Part shown: positions 1 to 9,498 of the stretch, piece by piece
Position numbering within the stretch: the first letter of the stretch is position 1
Layout: every line of letters starts with the position of its first letter
Made by a program: the position numbers and the translations under genes
Notes under the pieces: model-generated
Database searches by the model: none
Told to the model about the DNA's origin: nothing
Seen by the model: the letters and a program-made list of their open reading frames with translations, nothing else
Origin: Symplocastrum torsivum CPER-KK1
Lineage (GTDB): Bacteria; Cyanobacteriota; Cyanobacteriia; Cyanobacteriales; Coleofasciculaceae
Direction of reading: 5' to 3'
DNA: 64,000 nucleotides
NCBI GenBank assembly: GCA_019358875.1
Contig: JAHHIF010000019.1
Coordinates: forward strand, 61,723 to 125,722

Positions 1-1
1 A

Positions 2-1801
2 ATCGATCTGGCTGAAGTGACTCCTTCGATCGCTGGCCCAAAACGTCCTCAGGATAGAATTGCTCTGGAAAATGTAAAACCAGGTTTCCTGGAGACGCTG
101 CAATCCCAGACAGCGACAGGGTATAGTAAACCCGCTTCCGAGATCGGCGTAAAGTTTAGCAACACCCAAGATATTGATATAGAGCGATCGCATCAGGGTG
201 GAGGCGAACAGGCACCTGAGACAGTACCGATGGGTGCTGGAAACCAAAGTACGAAAGACACAAGCACCATCACCGAGATCGAGATGATGACCAATCGTCC
301 GACTCCAGATCGGATCGAGGAGGTGCTGCCAGACGAGCAGGAGCAGGCAATTCGGGAGGAGTTTCCAACAACTGAGCTTGAAATCGCTCATGGAGATGTA
401 CTGATTGCGGCGATTACTTCATGTACCAATACCTCCAATCCCAGTGTAATGCTTGCGGCAGGTCTGGTCGCAAAGAAGGCGGTAGAACGGGGACTGAGCG
501 TGAATCCTAAGGTGAAAACCTCGCTGGCACCGGGTTCGCGTGTGGTGACCGATTACTTGGAAAAAACGGGATTGCAGCCTTATCTTAATGAATTAGGCTT
601 TAATTTGGTGGGCTACGGTTGCACGACCTGCATTGGAAATTCTGGCCCAATTGAGCCTGCGATCGAGGCACTTCTCCAGCAGAAGGATATCGTTGCAGCG
701 AGTGTACTTTCAGGCAATCGTAACTTTGAAGCCCGGATACATCAGAATATCAAAGCCAACTTCCTGATGAGTCCTCCGCTTGTGGTCGCTTATGCGATCG
801 CGGGAAGTATGCTAGTCGATTTGCTAAACGAACCTCTGGGAAAAGATAAGGAGGGGAAGGACGTTTATTTGAAGGAAATATGGCCGACTTTAGAGGAAAT
901 CGGCGAACATACCGCATCAGCGTTAGACCCCGATACTTATCAAAGCCTCTACAAGGGTGTTGAACACAAGAATCAGCTTTGGGATGAAATTCGTTCCATT
1001 GGCGGCGAAGTGTACGAATGGGACACCACCTCCACCTACATCCAAGAGCCTCCATACTTTGAAGGGTTCAGTATGTCACCTGAGAAGGTAGCTGACATTA
1101 TCAACGCCCGACCTCTTGCGATATTTGGAGATTCAGTTACCACCGATCACATCAGTCCCGCAGGTGCAATTAAACCGAGTTCTTCAGCAGGAACCTATCT
1201 CAAGGAGCATGGAGTAGCTGTCGAAGATTTCAACAGTTATGGTTCTCGTCGTGGCAATCATGATGTGATGGTTCGTGGCACCTTTGCGAATGTGCGAATC
1301 AAAAATTTAATGGTTCCCGGAACTGAAGGAGGCGTAACTGTCCATCATCCTAGCGGTGAGAGGATGGGGATTTATGAAGCTTCAATGCAGTATCAAACCT
1401 CTAATACTCCCCTTGTAGTCATTGCGGGACAAGAGTACGGCACTGGCAGTTCCAGGGATTGGGCAGCGAAGGGAACGAGTCTCCTGGGAGTTAAAGCAGT
1501 TATTGCCCAAAGCTTTGAGCGAATTCACCGGAGCAACCTGATAGGCATGGGAGTCTTGCCCTGCCAGTTCTTGGAGGGAACGAACGCCGCTAGTTTGGGG
1601 CTAACCGGGGAGGAGCTATTTACCCTCAAGGGTTTGGAAAGCAGCATTGCTCCCCGCCAGACTCTCTCCCTCTTGATCGAGTACCCGTTAGGAGAGAAGA
1701 AAGAGGTGCCAGTGCTTCTAAGGCTCGATACTGCGATCGAGGTCGATTACTACTGTCATGGAGGTATCCTACCGTATGTACTAAGACAGTTGGTGGAATA
1801 A
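2..1801 (+). CDS. acnA: Aconitate hydratase A (5' truncated by window edge)
   Basis: This is the C-terminal two thirds of an AcnA-type aconitase, which isomerises citrate to isocitrate in the TCA cycle using a [4Fe-4S] cluster. The frame is open to the first bases of the window, so the first 290 or so residues of a protein usually near 890 aa are missing. Visible family motifs are SIAGPKRPQDR, ITSCTNTSNPSVM and GYGCTTCIGNSGP; the cysteines in the last two are cluster ligands. The swivel domain follows, with NSYGSRRGNHDVM and YGTGSSRDWAAKG, whose Arg and Ser residues bind substrate. No frameshift is seen. GCGATCGC sites within the gene match host sequence. AcnA is less usual than AcnB in cyanobacteria, as far as I know. 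Confidence 0.95.
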   Translation: MDLAEVTPSIAGPKRPQDRIALENVKPGFLETLQSQTATGYSKPASEIGVKFSNTQDIDIERSHQGGGEQAPETVPMGAGNQSTKDTSTITEIEMMTNRPTPDRIEEVLPDEQEQAIREEFPTTELEIAHGDVLIAAITSCTNTSNPSVMLAAGLVAKKAVERGLSVNPKVKTSLAPGSRVVTDYLEKTGLQPYLNELGFNLVGYGCTTCIGNSGPIEPAIEALLQQKDIVAASVLSGNRNFEARIHQNIKANFLMSPPLVVAYAIAGSMLVDLLNEPLGKDKEGKDVYLKEIWPTLEEIGEHTASALDPDTYQSLYKGVEHKNQLWDEIRSIGGEVYEWDTTSTYIQEPPYFEGFSMSPEKVADIINARPLAIFGDSVTTDHISPAGAIKPSSSAGTYLKEHGVAVEDFNSYGSRRGNHDVMVRGTFANVRIKNLMVPGTEGGVTVHHPSGERMGIYEASMQYQTSNTPLVVIAGQEYGTGSSRDWAAKGTSLLGVKAVIAQSFERIHRSNLIGMGVLPCQFLEGTNAASLGLTGEELFTLKGLESSIAPRQTLSLLIEYPLGEKKEVPVLLRLDTAIEVDYYCHGGILPYVLRQLVE

Positions 1802-1845
1802 CATGCATTCACTTGGATGCATCTCATTTTTGCAGAGATAATTTG

Positions 1846-1905
1846 TTGTGGGGCGGGCAGGATGCCCACCCTTTAGCTTTGACAGGCTTTCCGGCTTGTC
1901 CCACA
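1846..1905. repeat. Interspersed-type inverted repeat downstream of acnA
   Basis: A 60-base stretch begins TTGTGGGGCGGGCAGGATGC and ends in GTCCCACAA. It contains two nested hairpins, GGGCA-GGA-TGCCC and GACAGGC-TTTCC-GGCTTGTC-like arms. It looks like the short GC-rich palindromic repeats scattered between cyanobacterial genes, and may also act as a transcript end for acnA. No second full copy is seen in this window. Confidence 0.45.
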
Positions 1906-1957
1906 AGAAAATGTATTTGTACAATTGGAATTCTCCCCTTCCTACTTCCCTACCTCC

Positions 1958-3340
1958 CTATTGTTTCGGTTCTGGCTTTACCTGAGAAAAAACCCTATAA
2001 GAACGAATATCATCACCTGCCTCACCTACCTCCTCCTTATGTCGCTCAGTTTCAACGCTTACCAAGTTGTAGCGAATATTCTCAGCATAAACAGTCAAAG
2101 TAATTTTTAAGACTTCTAGGAAGCTAATTAACCACTGACATTCTGATTCTGATTCATCCTCATAATATTGAATCAAATAACCAATGCAAGATTCTAAATG
2201 AATATAGCTGTTCTTACTAACTAAAATTATTTTAAGAAGAAGAATAGACAAGGTTAAAGATTTACCTTGAATTACTAATAAACTAAATATTTTAGAAGGT
2301 TTTCCCTTGGTTTGAGTTGTCAAGAGTTCAATGGTTCGATTGCAAGTCCTTAGAAGCAAATAAGAGTCCCATCCTTGGTTTTCATGCCTTTGATAAAGCG
2401 AATCTAAATGTTCTGAAATATAGATTTCCACTAATTCCACTAATTCACATTTTTTCAGAGAAAATACTAAATATTTAAGAAAGCTTTCTTTTAAGTTTTT
2501 ATACCTAATCCCCACAACTTGTTTTCTAAAAATATTTGCAAAATTGATGTAACTAAACATTCCTCGCTTAGTTAGAATAGTCTGCATTAAACGCAGAACA
2601 TCTGCACCTAAAACCGTTGGGTTTTGGTATCGTTTAATAGACGCGGCTACCTGGGGTGTATAAGCGGTGTACATCGCTAAGTCAAGCTTGAACTGCTCCT
2701 TTAACTGATGCGCTACTAGTTTGGCAGCTTCTCGTTGTTCTATTGGCTTGTTAGTATCTTGATACTGAGCAGTTAGGAGATAAGAAGCATAACGGTTACT
2801 CCAACGAGATTTTTCTCGACTAGTGTACTTGGAAACAAATAGATTGAGTTCTTGATAATCCTTGCTGTGAAAGAAATCCTTTAACCAGCGTCTTAGACGT
2901 TGCCGAGTTGGAGATAAGGCTTGATTTTTGGGTACTTCTGGTAATTGTGCAAAAAGTTGAATGAGTTGCTGTATTTGTTGATAATGTCTAGCAGCACTCC
3001 AGTTGTTGATTAAAATATAACATGATCGAATTATTGTACTATTAAAGATATCTCTTTGATTTAAGCTAATAATTGCATACAACGCATGATGAATGTCTAC
3101 TGGAACTTTTTCAACTTGTGAAATAAATAAGTTATCAAAATGCTGCAAAAGCCAATCTGGTGATTTTTTTCTGACCTGGGACAAGAAAAAATTACATATA
3201 GTTTCTTGAGTTCCTAGAGGAAACCTTTCTTGTTTGCTAGAATTAGATTGAGAATCTTCCCTAAGCGTCTCTAGCTTTTGAGTATAAAAAGCCTTTATCT
3301 GATTACTATTTGTTTGGTGGTTAGAATTTTGAGTTCGCAT
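1958..3340 (-). CDS. Hypothetical protein, 460 aa, mostly helical
   Basis: I do not recognise this gene. It is a long single frame with ATG start and AT-rich codon use unlike acnA beside it. The product is soluble-looking, rich in Leu, Ile, Gln and Lys, and predicted mainly alpha-helical. It has stretches such as SPDWLLQHFDNLFISQVEKV and LRRWLKDFFHSKDYQELNLF that resemble helical-repeat packing. There is no signal peptide, and a hydrophobic segment around residues 355-375 (LTLSILLLKIILV) is too short to be a convincing membrane anchor. No catalytic motif is visible. It is convergent with acnA and separated from the next gene by about 700 bases. The composition suggests a later arrival, though the sequence looks intact and expressed. 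Confidence 0.7.
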   Translation of the reverse strand: MRTQNSNHQTNSNQIKAFYTQKLETLREDSQSNSSKQERFPLGTQETICNFFLSQVRKKSPDWLLQHFDNLFISQVEKVPVDIHHALYAIISLNQRDIFNSTIIRSCYILINNWSAARHYQQIQQLIQLFAQLPEVPKNQALSPTRQRLRRWLKDFFHSKDYQELNLFVSKYTSREKSRWSNRYASYLLTAQYQDTNKPIEQREAAKLVAHQLKEQFKLDLAMYTAYTPQVAASIKRYQNPTVLGADVLRLMQTILTKRGMFSYINFANIFRKQVVGIRYKNLKESFLKYLVFSLKKCELVELVEIYISEHLDSLYQRHENQGWDSYLLLRTCNRTIELLTTQTKGKPSKIFSLLVIQGKSLTLSILLLKIILVSKNSYIHLESCIGYLIQYYEDESESECQWLISFLEVLKITLTVYAENIRYNLVSVETERHKEEVGEAGDDIRSYRVFSQVKPEPKQ

Positions 3341-4047
3341 TACCTTATACTATTTTCCGTAAAAGTAATATCAACAATTCATTCCCCTGCCTCAGCAAAG
3401 GAGAATCTATAGAAGTCGAGCTTCATATCTCCACCTAAAACATCTACCAATAATAAATAAGGAACCAAGAAATTTACTCAAAAACTTCCACATTCAACTA
3501 AATTACTTGGATTTCTACTACATCTCCTCTGGCTAAAGGAGTGTACTATTAGTAACATTAATCCTTAGCAATACAGCAAAAATAAGTCAACTAAGGAATT
3601 AGCAACTCAAAAAATTTCACCATTACTATCAGGCGCGTCAGAGTGTAGAACTTCTATCGCTGGTATTCTTTCAATCTTCAATCGTAAATATTAGTAATAT
3701 TTCTTTAGCAAAAGAAAAGGTTCAGTCAGGGAACCACTGCTCATCCAGGCTTTGAAGGTTTGTGAGCAACAAATAATGCAAGAATATCATATCCTGTCAC
3801 TAACGCTTAGAGTTTTAAAATTCTCAACATAACCCTGTGACTCTTATCACTGCTGTAATCGCACTTTATTGCTCAAGCATTCTGCAATGTAGTAGTTAGC
3901 GGTCAGCTATCAGCAGTTAAAAGAACGTTGCGCTAACGCGATCGCACCCGTATCCCCAAAGATTGCCTATGCCAACTTCCAAAGGTACAAAAGCTAGAAT
4001 GTGAGCGCTAACACTTGATAAATGAGCTTTCTCCACAAACTAAACTC
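3341..4047. other. Intergenic region, 0.7 kb, no gene seen
   Basis: AT-rich spacer between two divergent genes with stops in all frames. It holds one GCGATCGC site near 3938 and nothing that folds as a tRNA or obvious ncRNA by eye. Promoters for both flanking genes must lie here but none is clear. Confidence 0.5.
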
Positions 4048-5034
4048 ATGAAAAAGATATTATTCGCAACCTCTGTTTGTCTTTTCCTTACCGGAGGCAC
4101 ACTTAAGCCTGCCGCTGCACCTGTCAGCGCCCAAACGCCGTTTGTAATGGCACAAACTAACAATTCCAAAACTAGCCCTGCTACGCCAACTCAACAAATA
4201 GAAATTCTTAGCACAGGGGCAGAACCCAGACAGGAACTGCGTTTTACACCACCCGCTAACACCAAGCAAACGGTTAACATCACTACAACAATGGACGCAG
4301 CAAGCTCGGTAGGGGGTCAAGCTGTACCCAAGTTCAAAATTCCGACAAGTGTGATGAAGATGGATGTTACAGTCACTCAGGTCGATCCGAATGGGGATAT
4401 TCACTTACAGTTCGCCTACACCGACGCTGATGTTGTCGCTGATAGCGCTGTCCCACCAGAACTACTTGAGAGTATGCGATCGACAATCCAGCAGCTAGTC
4501 GGTCTTAATGGCACTTACATTACTGATAATCGAGGACAAGTCAAATCAGGCAACTTTGATCTCCCAGAGGGAAGTGACCCAATCACCGAACAATTATTTG
4601 AGCAATTATCAAATTCCCTCGATCAATTTTCTTCGCCAGTTCCCGCTGAAGCGATCGGGAAAGGGGCAAAATGGCGGGTTACCTCATCACTTAACTTATC
4701 AGGAATTAACCTATCCCAGAGTACGATTTATGAGTTGGTGGATCTACAAGATAATGTCGCGACGATTAACGTCACCCTAGAACAGAACGCCAATACTCAA
4801 AACCTGACTCTACCAGGGACACCCGCCGGTGCAGACTTTACCTTAAAATCCCTTACCTCTCAAGGTCAAGGACAGATGATCATGCCATTGAATGCAGCTA
4901 TGCCGACTCGCTCTAATGTGTCGATTAGTTCCAATAATGAGATGAGCATTAAAGATCCAAATAGCAAGACAGAAACGACATTAACAACACAATTATCGAT
5001 GCAGATGGCTCTGGAATCTCAGTTCCAAGAGTAA
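4048..5034 (+). CDS. Secreted protein of unknown function, 328 aa
   Basis: The ATG at 4048 gives a classic signal peptide (MKKILFATSVCLFLTGG followed by an Ala-rich cleavage region ending SAQ or MAQ). The longer frame starts at a TTG and would bury that signal, so 4048 is chosen. The mature part is beta-rich and polar, with alternating Thr/Val/Ser strands (for example VNITTTMDA, VTVTQVDPNGDIHLQF) and a TLTLPGTPAG-like middle. It resembles the cyanobacterial periplasmic or lipid-facing proteins with DUF6263-like folds, but I hold that assignment loosely. It stands alone, with no neighbour within 390 bases downstream. Confidence 0.75.
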   Translation: MKKILFATSVCLFLTGGTLKPAAAPVSAQTPFVMAQTNNSKTSPATPTQQIEILSTGAEPRQELRFTPPANTKQTVNITTTMDAASSVGGQAVPKFKIPTSVMKMDVTVTQVDPNGDIHLQFAYTDADVVADSAVPPELLESMRSTIQQLVGLNGTYITDNRGQVKSGNFDLPEGSDPITEQLFEQLSNSLDQFSSPVPAEAIGKGAKWRVTSSLNLSGINLSQSTIYELVDLQDNVATINVTLEQNANTQNLTLPGTPAGADFTLKSLTSQGQGQMIMPLNAAMPTRSNVSISSNNEMSIKDPNSKTETTLTTQLSMQMALESQFQE

Positions 5035-5429
5035 CTAGCTGCTCTCTCATTTACCTTGAATGGCACCAACTTAAGAAAAATGACGCTCAGATAAGAGGAT
5101 TCAGATAGCCAGTTTACGTTTGAGAACGGCACGAGGCTGCTGCACCAACTATAAACTTGGGCGTAAGCTTCTTGCGTCTTGATTTGACCTTGCCACAGTA
5201 GCTAAGCGAAGTGGCATCTAAGTGGGTGGGAAATTTGTCGATAGAGATAGTAGAGTTAAGTCTATATTTACAAATATTCATAGACTTATAGAATTGTGTA
5301 TATTTTACTTAAGATAGCTTTACCTTTATAATATTTCTAACAATTTGGAGCGGAAAAAATAATCGAGAGTCAAAACTCGTGATGCTCCCGCTCCTGAAGA
5401 AAGTCTGTTAGAGATTACAGGTATCGATT
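5035..5429. other. Intergenic region, 0.4 kb, no gene seen
   Basis: No open frame or RNA gene is visible. AT content rises sharply from about 5250 to 5350, which is likely promoter sequence for the repeat protein that follows. Confidence 0.45.
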
Positions 5430-5906
5430 ATGAGCAATAGCGCTACTGCCAAAGCCAACAACTCCAGTAGTACGAGTAGTCGTAGGAGTAAAAAGAGTCA
5501 GGAAGTAAACCTTAAAAGCCCAGTAGCTGTAGATAGTGTAGAAACTTCACAAAAGCCAAGTGTAAACGCGAGTAACGGAGCACAAGTTATTGCCATGCCA
5601 GTCCCAGCAAATTTACAAGAAGCTGCTATACAGACATCCTCTCAGCCTGCTTTAACAACTCCTCTACCGGGCAACCGCCCCATTGATTCTAGTAATATTC
5701 AGGTTCTTGGAACAATTTCAGCGATGGGAGAGCGCCCAATCGTTGCTAGCAATATTAAGGTATGGGATACAATTACCCTCTCCGGAGAGCGTCCAATCGC
5801 TACCAGTAGTCTTCAACTTTCCGAGACAGCAATGATCATCGGAAACCGTCCAATCGCTTCAAATTACCTTGATGGTGCTGAAGATATCATGGGTTATTTA
5901 GATTAA
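5430..5906 (+). CDS. Small protein with four 19-residue G-x-RPI repeats
   Basis: The 158-aa product has two parts. Residues 1-80 are low-complexity and Ser/Asn/Ala-rich, with a basic patch RRSKKS. Residues 81-158 hold four repeats starting at Gly81, Gly100, Gly119 and Gly138, exactly 19 residues apart, with consensus G-[NE]-R-P-I-x3-S-x-[IL]-x-[VL]. The last unit passes into a terminal tail ending MGYLD. Similar NRPI-repeat proteins with a MGYLD end occur in cyanobacteria to my memory, without known function. There is no signal peptide or membrane segment, so a cytoplasmic structural or interaction role is possible. ATG at 5430 follows ATTACAGGTATCGATT, a weak RBS. Confidence 0.75.
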   Translation: MSNSATAKANNSSSTSSRRSKKSQEVNLKSPVAVDSVETSQKPSVNASNGAQVIAMPVPANLQEAAIQTSSQPALTTPLPGNRPIDSSNIQVLGTISAMGERPIVASNIKVWDTITLSGERPIATSSLQLSETAMIIGNRPIASNYLDGAEDIMGYLD

Positions 5907-6337
5907 ATTCAACTAACTTAAATTAATCAGCGTGCTTGTTCCACTAGCATCTTGCTTTGTTGTCAAAACTTTTTCTCTTTGGAGATAAGCAAGATAGCAC
6001 CCAAGTAGAGTTACAGGCACGCTTAATTGTTTGTGTAATTTTAAGTCATTGTAAGCTTATCTCCCTCTCGATCTGTAAGTAGAATTTATAAGTTTTGTAA
6101 AGCTTGAAGAGGCAACTGTCACAGACTTGTTAATGTTACGCTTCATCACGGAAAGCTAATTGTTGCTTGGCAAATCTGCGCTTTTAGGAAGAAGAGAGGC
6201 TGCTGACTAATACTTCTATGGATGGACGAAGAGGTAAAGAATTTCAGATAAATTCGATACATAAGGTAAACAAAGTTGCAAAACTTTTTGCCCGCATTTT
6301 TCAAAATGTATCAAATTTAAAGAATAGGGAGAAAAAC
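5907..6337. other. Intergenic region, 0.43 kb, no gene seen
   Basis: Spacer holding the leader and presumably the promoter of the CsbD-like gene. An in-frame N-terminal extension from 6218 is open but has no RBS and no homology to CsbD proteins, so it is treated as leader. A good RBS (AGGGAGA, 6325-6331) lies just before 6338. Confidence 0.45.
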
Positions 6338-6520
6338 ATGAGTACTGAAGATAGAGCAAAAGCTACAGGTAAAAACCTTGAAGGCAAGGCTCAAGAAGCT
6401 TTAGGTAATATTACTGGTGACCCTGAAGATAAGGCAGAAGGTAAAGCTAAGCAGGCTGAAAGCCAAGCCCGTCATGCCGCTGAAGACTTAAAAGACAAAG
6501 CCAAAGAAGCACTTGAATAG
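6338..6520 (+). CDS. CsbD-like general stress protein
   Basis: A 60-aa hydrophilic, Ala/Lys/Glu-rich protein with the CsbD signature: short repeats of the type ATGKNLEGKAQEALGN, DPEDKAEGKAKQAES and AEDLKDKAKEAL. CsbD family proteins are abundant stress-induced, probably intrinsically disordered or helical cytoplasmic proteins with no known enzymatic role. The start at 6338 is chosen for its RBS and because the family begins with a short MSTEDRA-like N-terminus. A strong terminator follows at once, so it is monocistronic. Confidence 0.9.
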   Translation: MSTEDRAKATGKNLEGKAQEALGNITGDPEDKAEGKAKQAESQARHAAEDLKDKAKEALE

Positions 6521-6541
6521 TTGTATTACTAGCTAATGTCG

Positions 6542-6586
6542 GAGGGTCTAGATAGTTTTTCAATTATCTAGACCCTCTTCTTCTTT
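6542..6586 (+). terminator. Rho-independent terminator after CsbD gene
   Basis: Perfect 13-bp stem GAGGGTCTAGATA (6542-6554) and TATCTAGACCCTC (6565-6577) with a 10-base loop, followed by TTCTTCTTT. Confidence 0.9.
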
Positions 6587-6814
6587 GGCTTGGGTAATAG
6601 GAAAATACTGAAGTTTCAGGAGGCTGCTGTAAATTTCACTCCAAAAGCTTGTCAATTCTTTACAGCTTTGCCTCTTTTTTAGTGCTTGCCAATACTAAAG
6701 TATTCAGTAAGCGTGGGATAAAAGAAGAAAAGCTTTCAACCAGCTTTAGTTAAATAGTTCGCTTTTAATCACACTTTTTTCAAAAAAATTAAAATGTACA
6801 CAGAGATAAAAATC

Positions 6815-7342
6815 ATGACGAAGGACGAACCCTATAACCGCCAAATCACTCAAGATTTGGCGGGTGGCGATATAGACCCTTTGGAGGAACTGGTTTCAGC
6901 AGTTCCAGAACAGGATTATCAAAATCTTGATGATTTTACTCAGTGTTCTTCAGCAAATGAACAACAGCAAGCGTCTGGAGATTCTCTACACCCAAATCAT
7001 ATTCCTTCCCGTGAGATGGAGCCAGAACTTAAAAAGGCGATCGCACAAATTAAGTCGGACGAACGCCATGATGTTGCCCGTGAATTTCTCAAGCAACTAA
7101 AAGGAATAGGGATAAGCGATCGCGATTTAGAAGAGCAACTGAAATTATCTAGCAGCCATGCCAATCACATGAATGGGAATGACGTTAGCCAACTTGCAGT
7201 GTTCACCTATGACAATCATCCGGAAATTTTTCAGAACGTGGTATCTGAAAAACCTGTAATTGTCAAATTTCTCAGTAATTCTCTCGTGGGAGCGATTTTA
7301 GGTGCAATTGCTGCCAAGTGGTTGGGAAACCGTAGATACTAA
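6815..7342 (+). CDS. Hypothetical protein with C-terminal membrane anchor
   Basis: I do not recognise this gene. The 175-aa product starts with an acidic, Gln/Asp-rich region (for example RQITQDLAGGDIDPLEEL). It then has a charged helical middle (KKAIAQIKSDERHDVAREFLKQLKG), and ends in a single hydrophobic segment (SLVGAILGAIAAKWLG) that suggests a tail anchor. ATG at 6815 has an upstream GAGA at 8 bases; an alternative ATG lies at 6794 in the same frame. Two GCGATCGC sites mark it as host sequence. It has its own promoter region because a strong terminator separates it from the CsbD gene. Confidence 0.65.
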   Translation: MTKDEPYNRQITQDLAGGDIDPLEELVSAVPEQDYQNLDDFTQCSSANEQQQASGDSLHPNHIPSREMEPELKKAIAQIKSDERHDVAREFLKQLKGIGISDRDLEEQLKLSSSHANHMNGNDVSQLAVFTYDNHPEIFQNVVSEKPVIVKFLSNSLVGAILGAIAAKWLGNRRY

Positions 7343-7733
7343 GCTCTTGTGCATCTCGCATCACCTATTTAACTAATCGGTGTTAGGGAAAAGCTGAAGG
7401 GTGAAAGGTTAAAGGGGAAAAGGTTTTTCCCTTGCCCTTTAACCCTTTGCCCAGACTGCATAATACAAATTAAATGCGTGACCGCTTAAGCAAGCCCCTC
7501 AAACTTACAGCTTGCGTGGTAATGCAAGACACATCTAGGGACACACTCTACAGTGCCCCTATTTTTCGTGACTGATGCCCTTAAAGCAATTGTGAAGTTC
7601 AGGACAATTTTGTGTGAATTTTTACAGAAATTCTTGCCGTTCTCCGAAAAGAGGAAAAAACTAGAATTTATTAGGAGATTGCACCAAGATAACTTAGATT
7701 AGCTAATTTCAATATTAATAAGGGACGTTAGGA
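7343..7733. other. Intergenic region with a purine/pyrimidine inverted repeat
   Basis: No gene is visible. An imperfect hairpin at 7407-7444 pairs GGTTAAAGGGGAAAAGG with CCCTTGCCCTTTAACC around a T-rich loop. It may terminate the upstream gene, or be a copy of the GGTTAAAGGG-type repeats common between cyanobacterial genes. AT-rich promoter-like sequence follows before 7734. Confidence 0.45.
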
Positions 7734-9293
7734 ATGGCACTTACATTTATCGGTCAGTCAAGTTTTGACTCAACAACAACGTTTGACGGAACCACAGTCG
7801 GTGGGTTATCCGGGATTACCTACGATGCAGCAAATAACGTTTACTACGCCATCTCCGATAGCCGCAACAATGGTAATGGTCCCGTCCGCTTCTACTCCCT
7901 CACAGTTGACCTAAGTACTTTAAGTGCAGGTACTCCACAAGCGGTTAATTTCACAGATGTAACATTCCTAGCCAACCCAAACGGTACTCCCTTTGCTGCC
8001 AATGTTTCTGATACAGAGGGCATCGCCGTCACCAATGGCGGCAATGTTTTCATCTCGTCAGAAGGTGTTTTTGGTTCGCCAATCGCTCAGCCATTTGTGA
8101 ATCAATTTAACGTAGACACAGGACTACAAAATCAGACACTGGCTCTTCCTGAGAAGTTTACCGCCTCAGCCGACACAACATTTGGGATTCGGGATAATCG
8201 AGGGTTTGAAGGTCTAACGATTACCCCTGACCAACAATTTCTCTTTGCAGCAACAGAAAATGCTCTCGAACAGGATGGTACGGCTTCAACATTCAATGCT
8301 GGTAGTGCTTGCCGCATCTTGAGCTACGACCTGACGACAAATTCAGCAGGAGCCGAATATCTTTACAACACTGACAACGCTACTGGCATTTCTGAAATCC
8401 TAGCGATAGATGAAAACACACTGCTCGTGATGGAGCGCTCTGTCGTCAACGTTTTACCTAGCTTAAAGCTGTATCAGGTGTCTTTAGAGGGTGCAACAGA
8501 TATTAGTGCTTTTGACGATATTGGTAATGCACCTGGCATTATACCTGTAGAGAAAACCTTAGTTGCTAATTTACTTTCTCCAGAATTCTCGTCTTTAGGT
8601 TTTACCCCTGACAATTTTGAAGGGATGACCTTTGGCCCAACGTTGCCTGATGGAACGCGATCGCTTATTTTAATGAGCGACAATAGTTTCGGTCAGTTTG
8701 AAGCGTTTGGTAGCCTCACCCGGTTTGCCGCTTTTGAATGGGATACTAATCCCTTGCTGTCTTCTGTTAGCACCACTCTGCCAGCAGGTGAAGCAAATCT
8801 AACTTTAACGGGAACCGATAATATCAATGGCATAGGCAATGAACTCGACAACATTATCGCCGGGAATGATGCCAACAATACACTAATAGGTAAGTCTGGA
8901 AGTGATACGCTCTTAGGGAATGAAGGTAGCGATCGCATAGTTGGTGGTTTAGATAACGATCTCCTAACTGGCGGCGATGGGGCGGATCGTTTCTTCCGTT
9001 GGTACAGCACAACCGGAGTAGACACCATCACTGATTTCCAAGTGACTGAGGATAAACTCTGTTTCTCTGCTAGTGGTTTTGGGGGTGAACTCACTGCTGG
9101 TGCGGTGCTAGGTTCTGAGCAATTTACCTTTGGTTCAGCTGCTGGGGATGCAAGCACTCGCTTTATTTATGACAGCAACAGTGGTGCCCTCTTCTTTGAT
9201 GTAGATGGTACAGGCGCAATTGAACAAGTACAGGTAGCAACCTTATCTGCGGGACTTGACATGGGCTACACTAACATCTTCATTTTTGCCTAG
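7734..9293 (+). CDS. Phytase-like esterase domain protein with RTX-type C-terminus
   Basis: The 519-aa protein has two parts. Residues about 1-335 match the esterase-like activity of phytase family, a beta-propeller with GLSGITYDAANNVYYAISD, SDTEGIAVTNGG, NRGFEGLTITPD and NFEGMTFGP. Residues about 370-519 hold acidic nonapeptide-like calcium repeats (NELDNIIAGNDANNTLIG, SGSDTLLGNEGSDRIVGG, LDNDLLTGGDGADRF). These are followed by a VDTITDFQ motif as in serralysin C-termini. There is no N-terminal signal peptide, so type I secretion is expected from the RTX part. Such proteins may release phosphate outside the cell, but the substrate is not shown. The gene stands alone and contains host GCGATCGC sites. 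Confidence 0.85.
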   Translation: MALTFIGQSSFDSTTTFDGTTVGGLSGITYDAANNVYYAISDSRNNGNGPVRFYSLTVDLSTLSAGTPQAVNFTDVTFLANPNGTPFAANVSDTEGIAVTNGGNVFISSEGVFGSPIAQPFVNQFNVDTGLQNQTLALPEKFTASADTTFGIRDNRGFEGLTITPDQQFLFAATENALEQDGTASTFNAGSACRILSYDLTTNSAGAEYLYNTDNATGISEILAIDENTLLVMERSVVNVLPSLKLYQVSLEGATDISAFDDIGNAPGIIPVEKTLVANLLSPEFSSLGFTPDNFEGMTFGPTLPDGTRSLILMSDNSFGQFEAFGSLTRFAAFEWDTNPLLSSVSTTLPAGEANLTLTGTDNINGIGNELDNIIAGNDANNTLIGKSGSDTLLGNEGSDRIVGGLDNDLLTGGDGADRFFRWYSTTGVDTITDFQVTEDKLCFSASGFGGELTAGAVLGSEQFTFGSAAGDASTRFIYDSNSGALFFDVDGTGAIEQVQVATLSAGLDMGYTNIFIFA

Positions 9294-9498
9294 AACACTA
9301 ATAGTTGTTGGTTGTTAGTGAGTTGGGATTTATAGAGCGGTTTTCACTTGGATGAGGTACGACGGGAGGTGTGTGAAAACTAGAGAGAGCAAGGAAAACA
9401 AAAAAGCTGATAGCTGACCGCTTTCTGCTACAGCTAAATTAGCAATCCTAACTTAGGACTTACTCACCTTAGTTTCAAAGTGAGTAAGCCTTCGTTTG

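Noticed and set aside
1813..2110. Plus-strand frames after acnA
   Set aside because: They are antisense to the 460-aa gene or run through a repeat; no coding signal.
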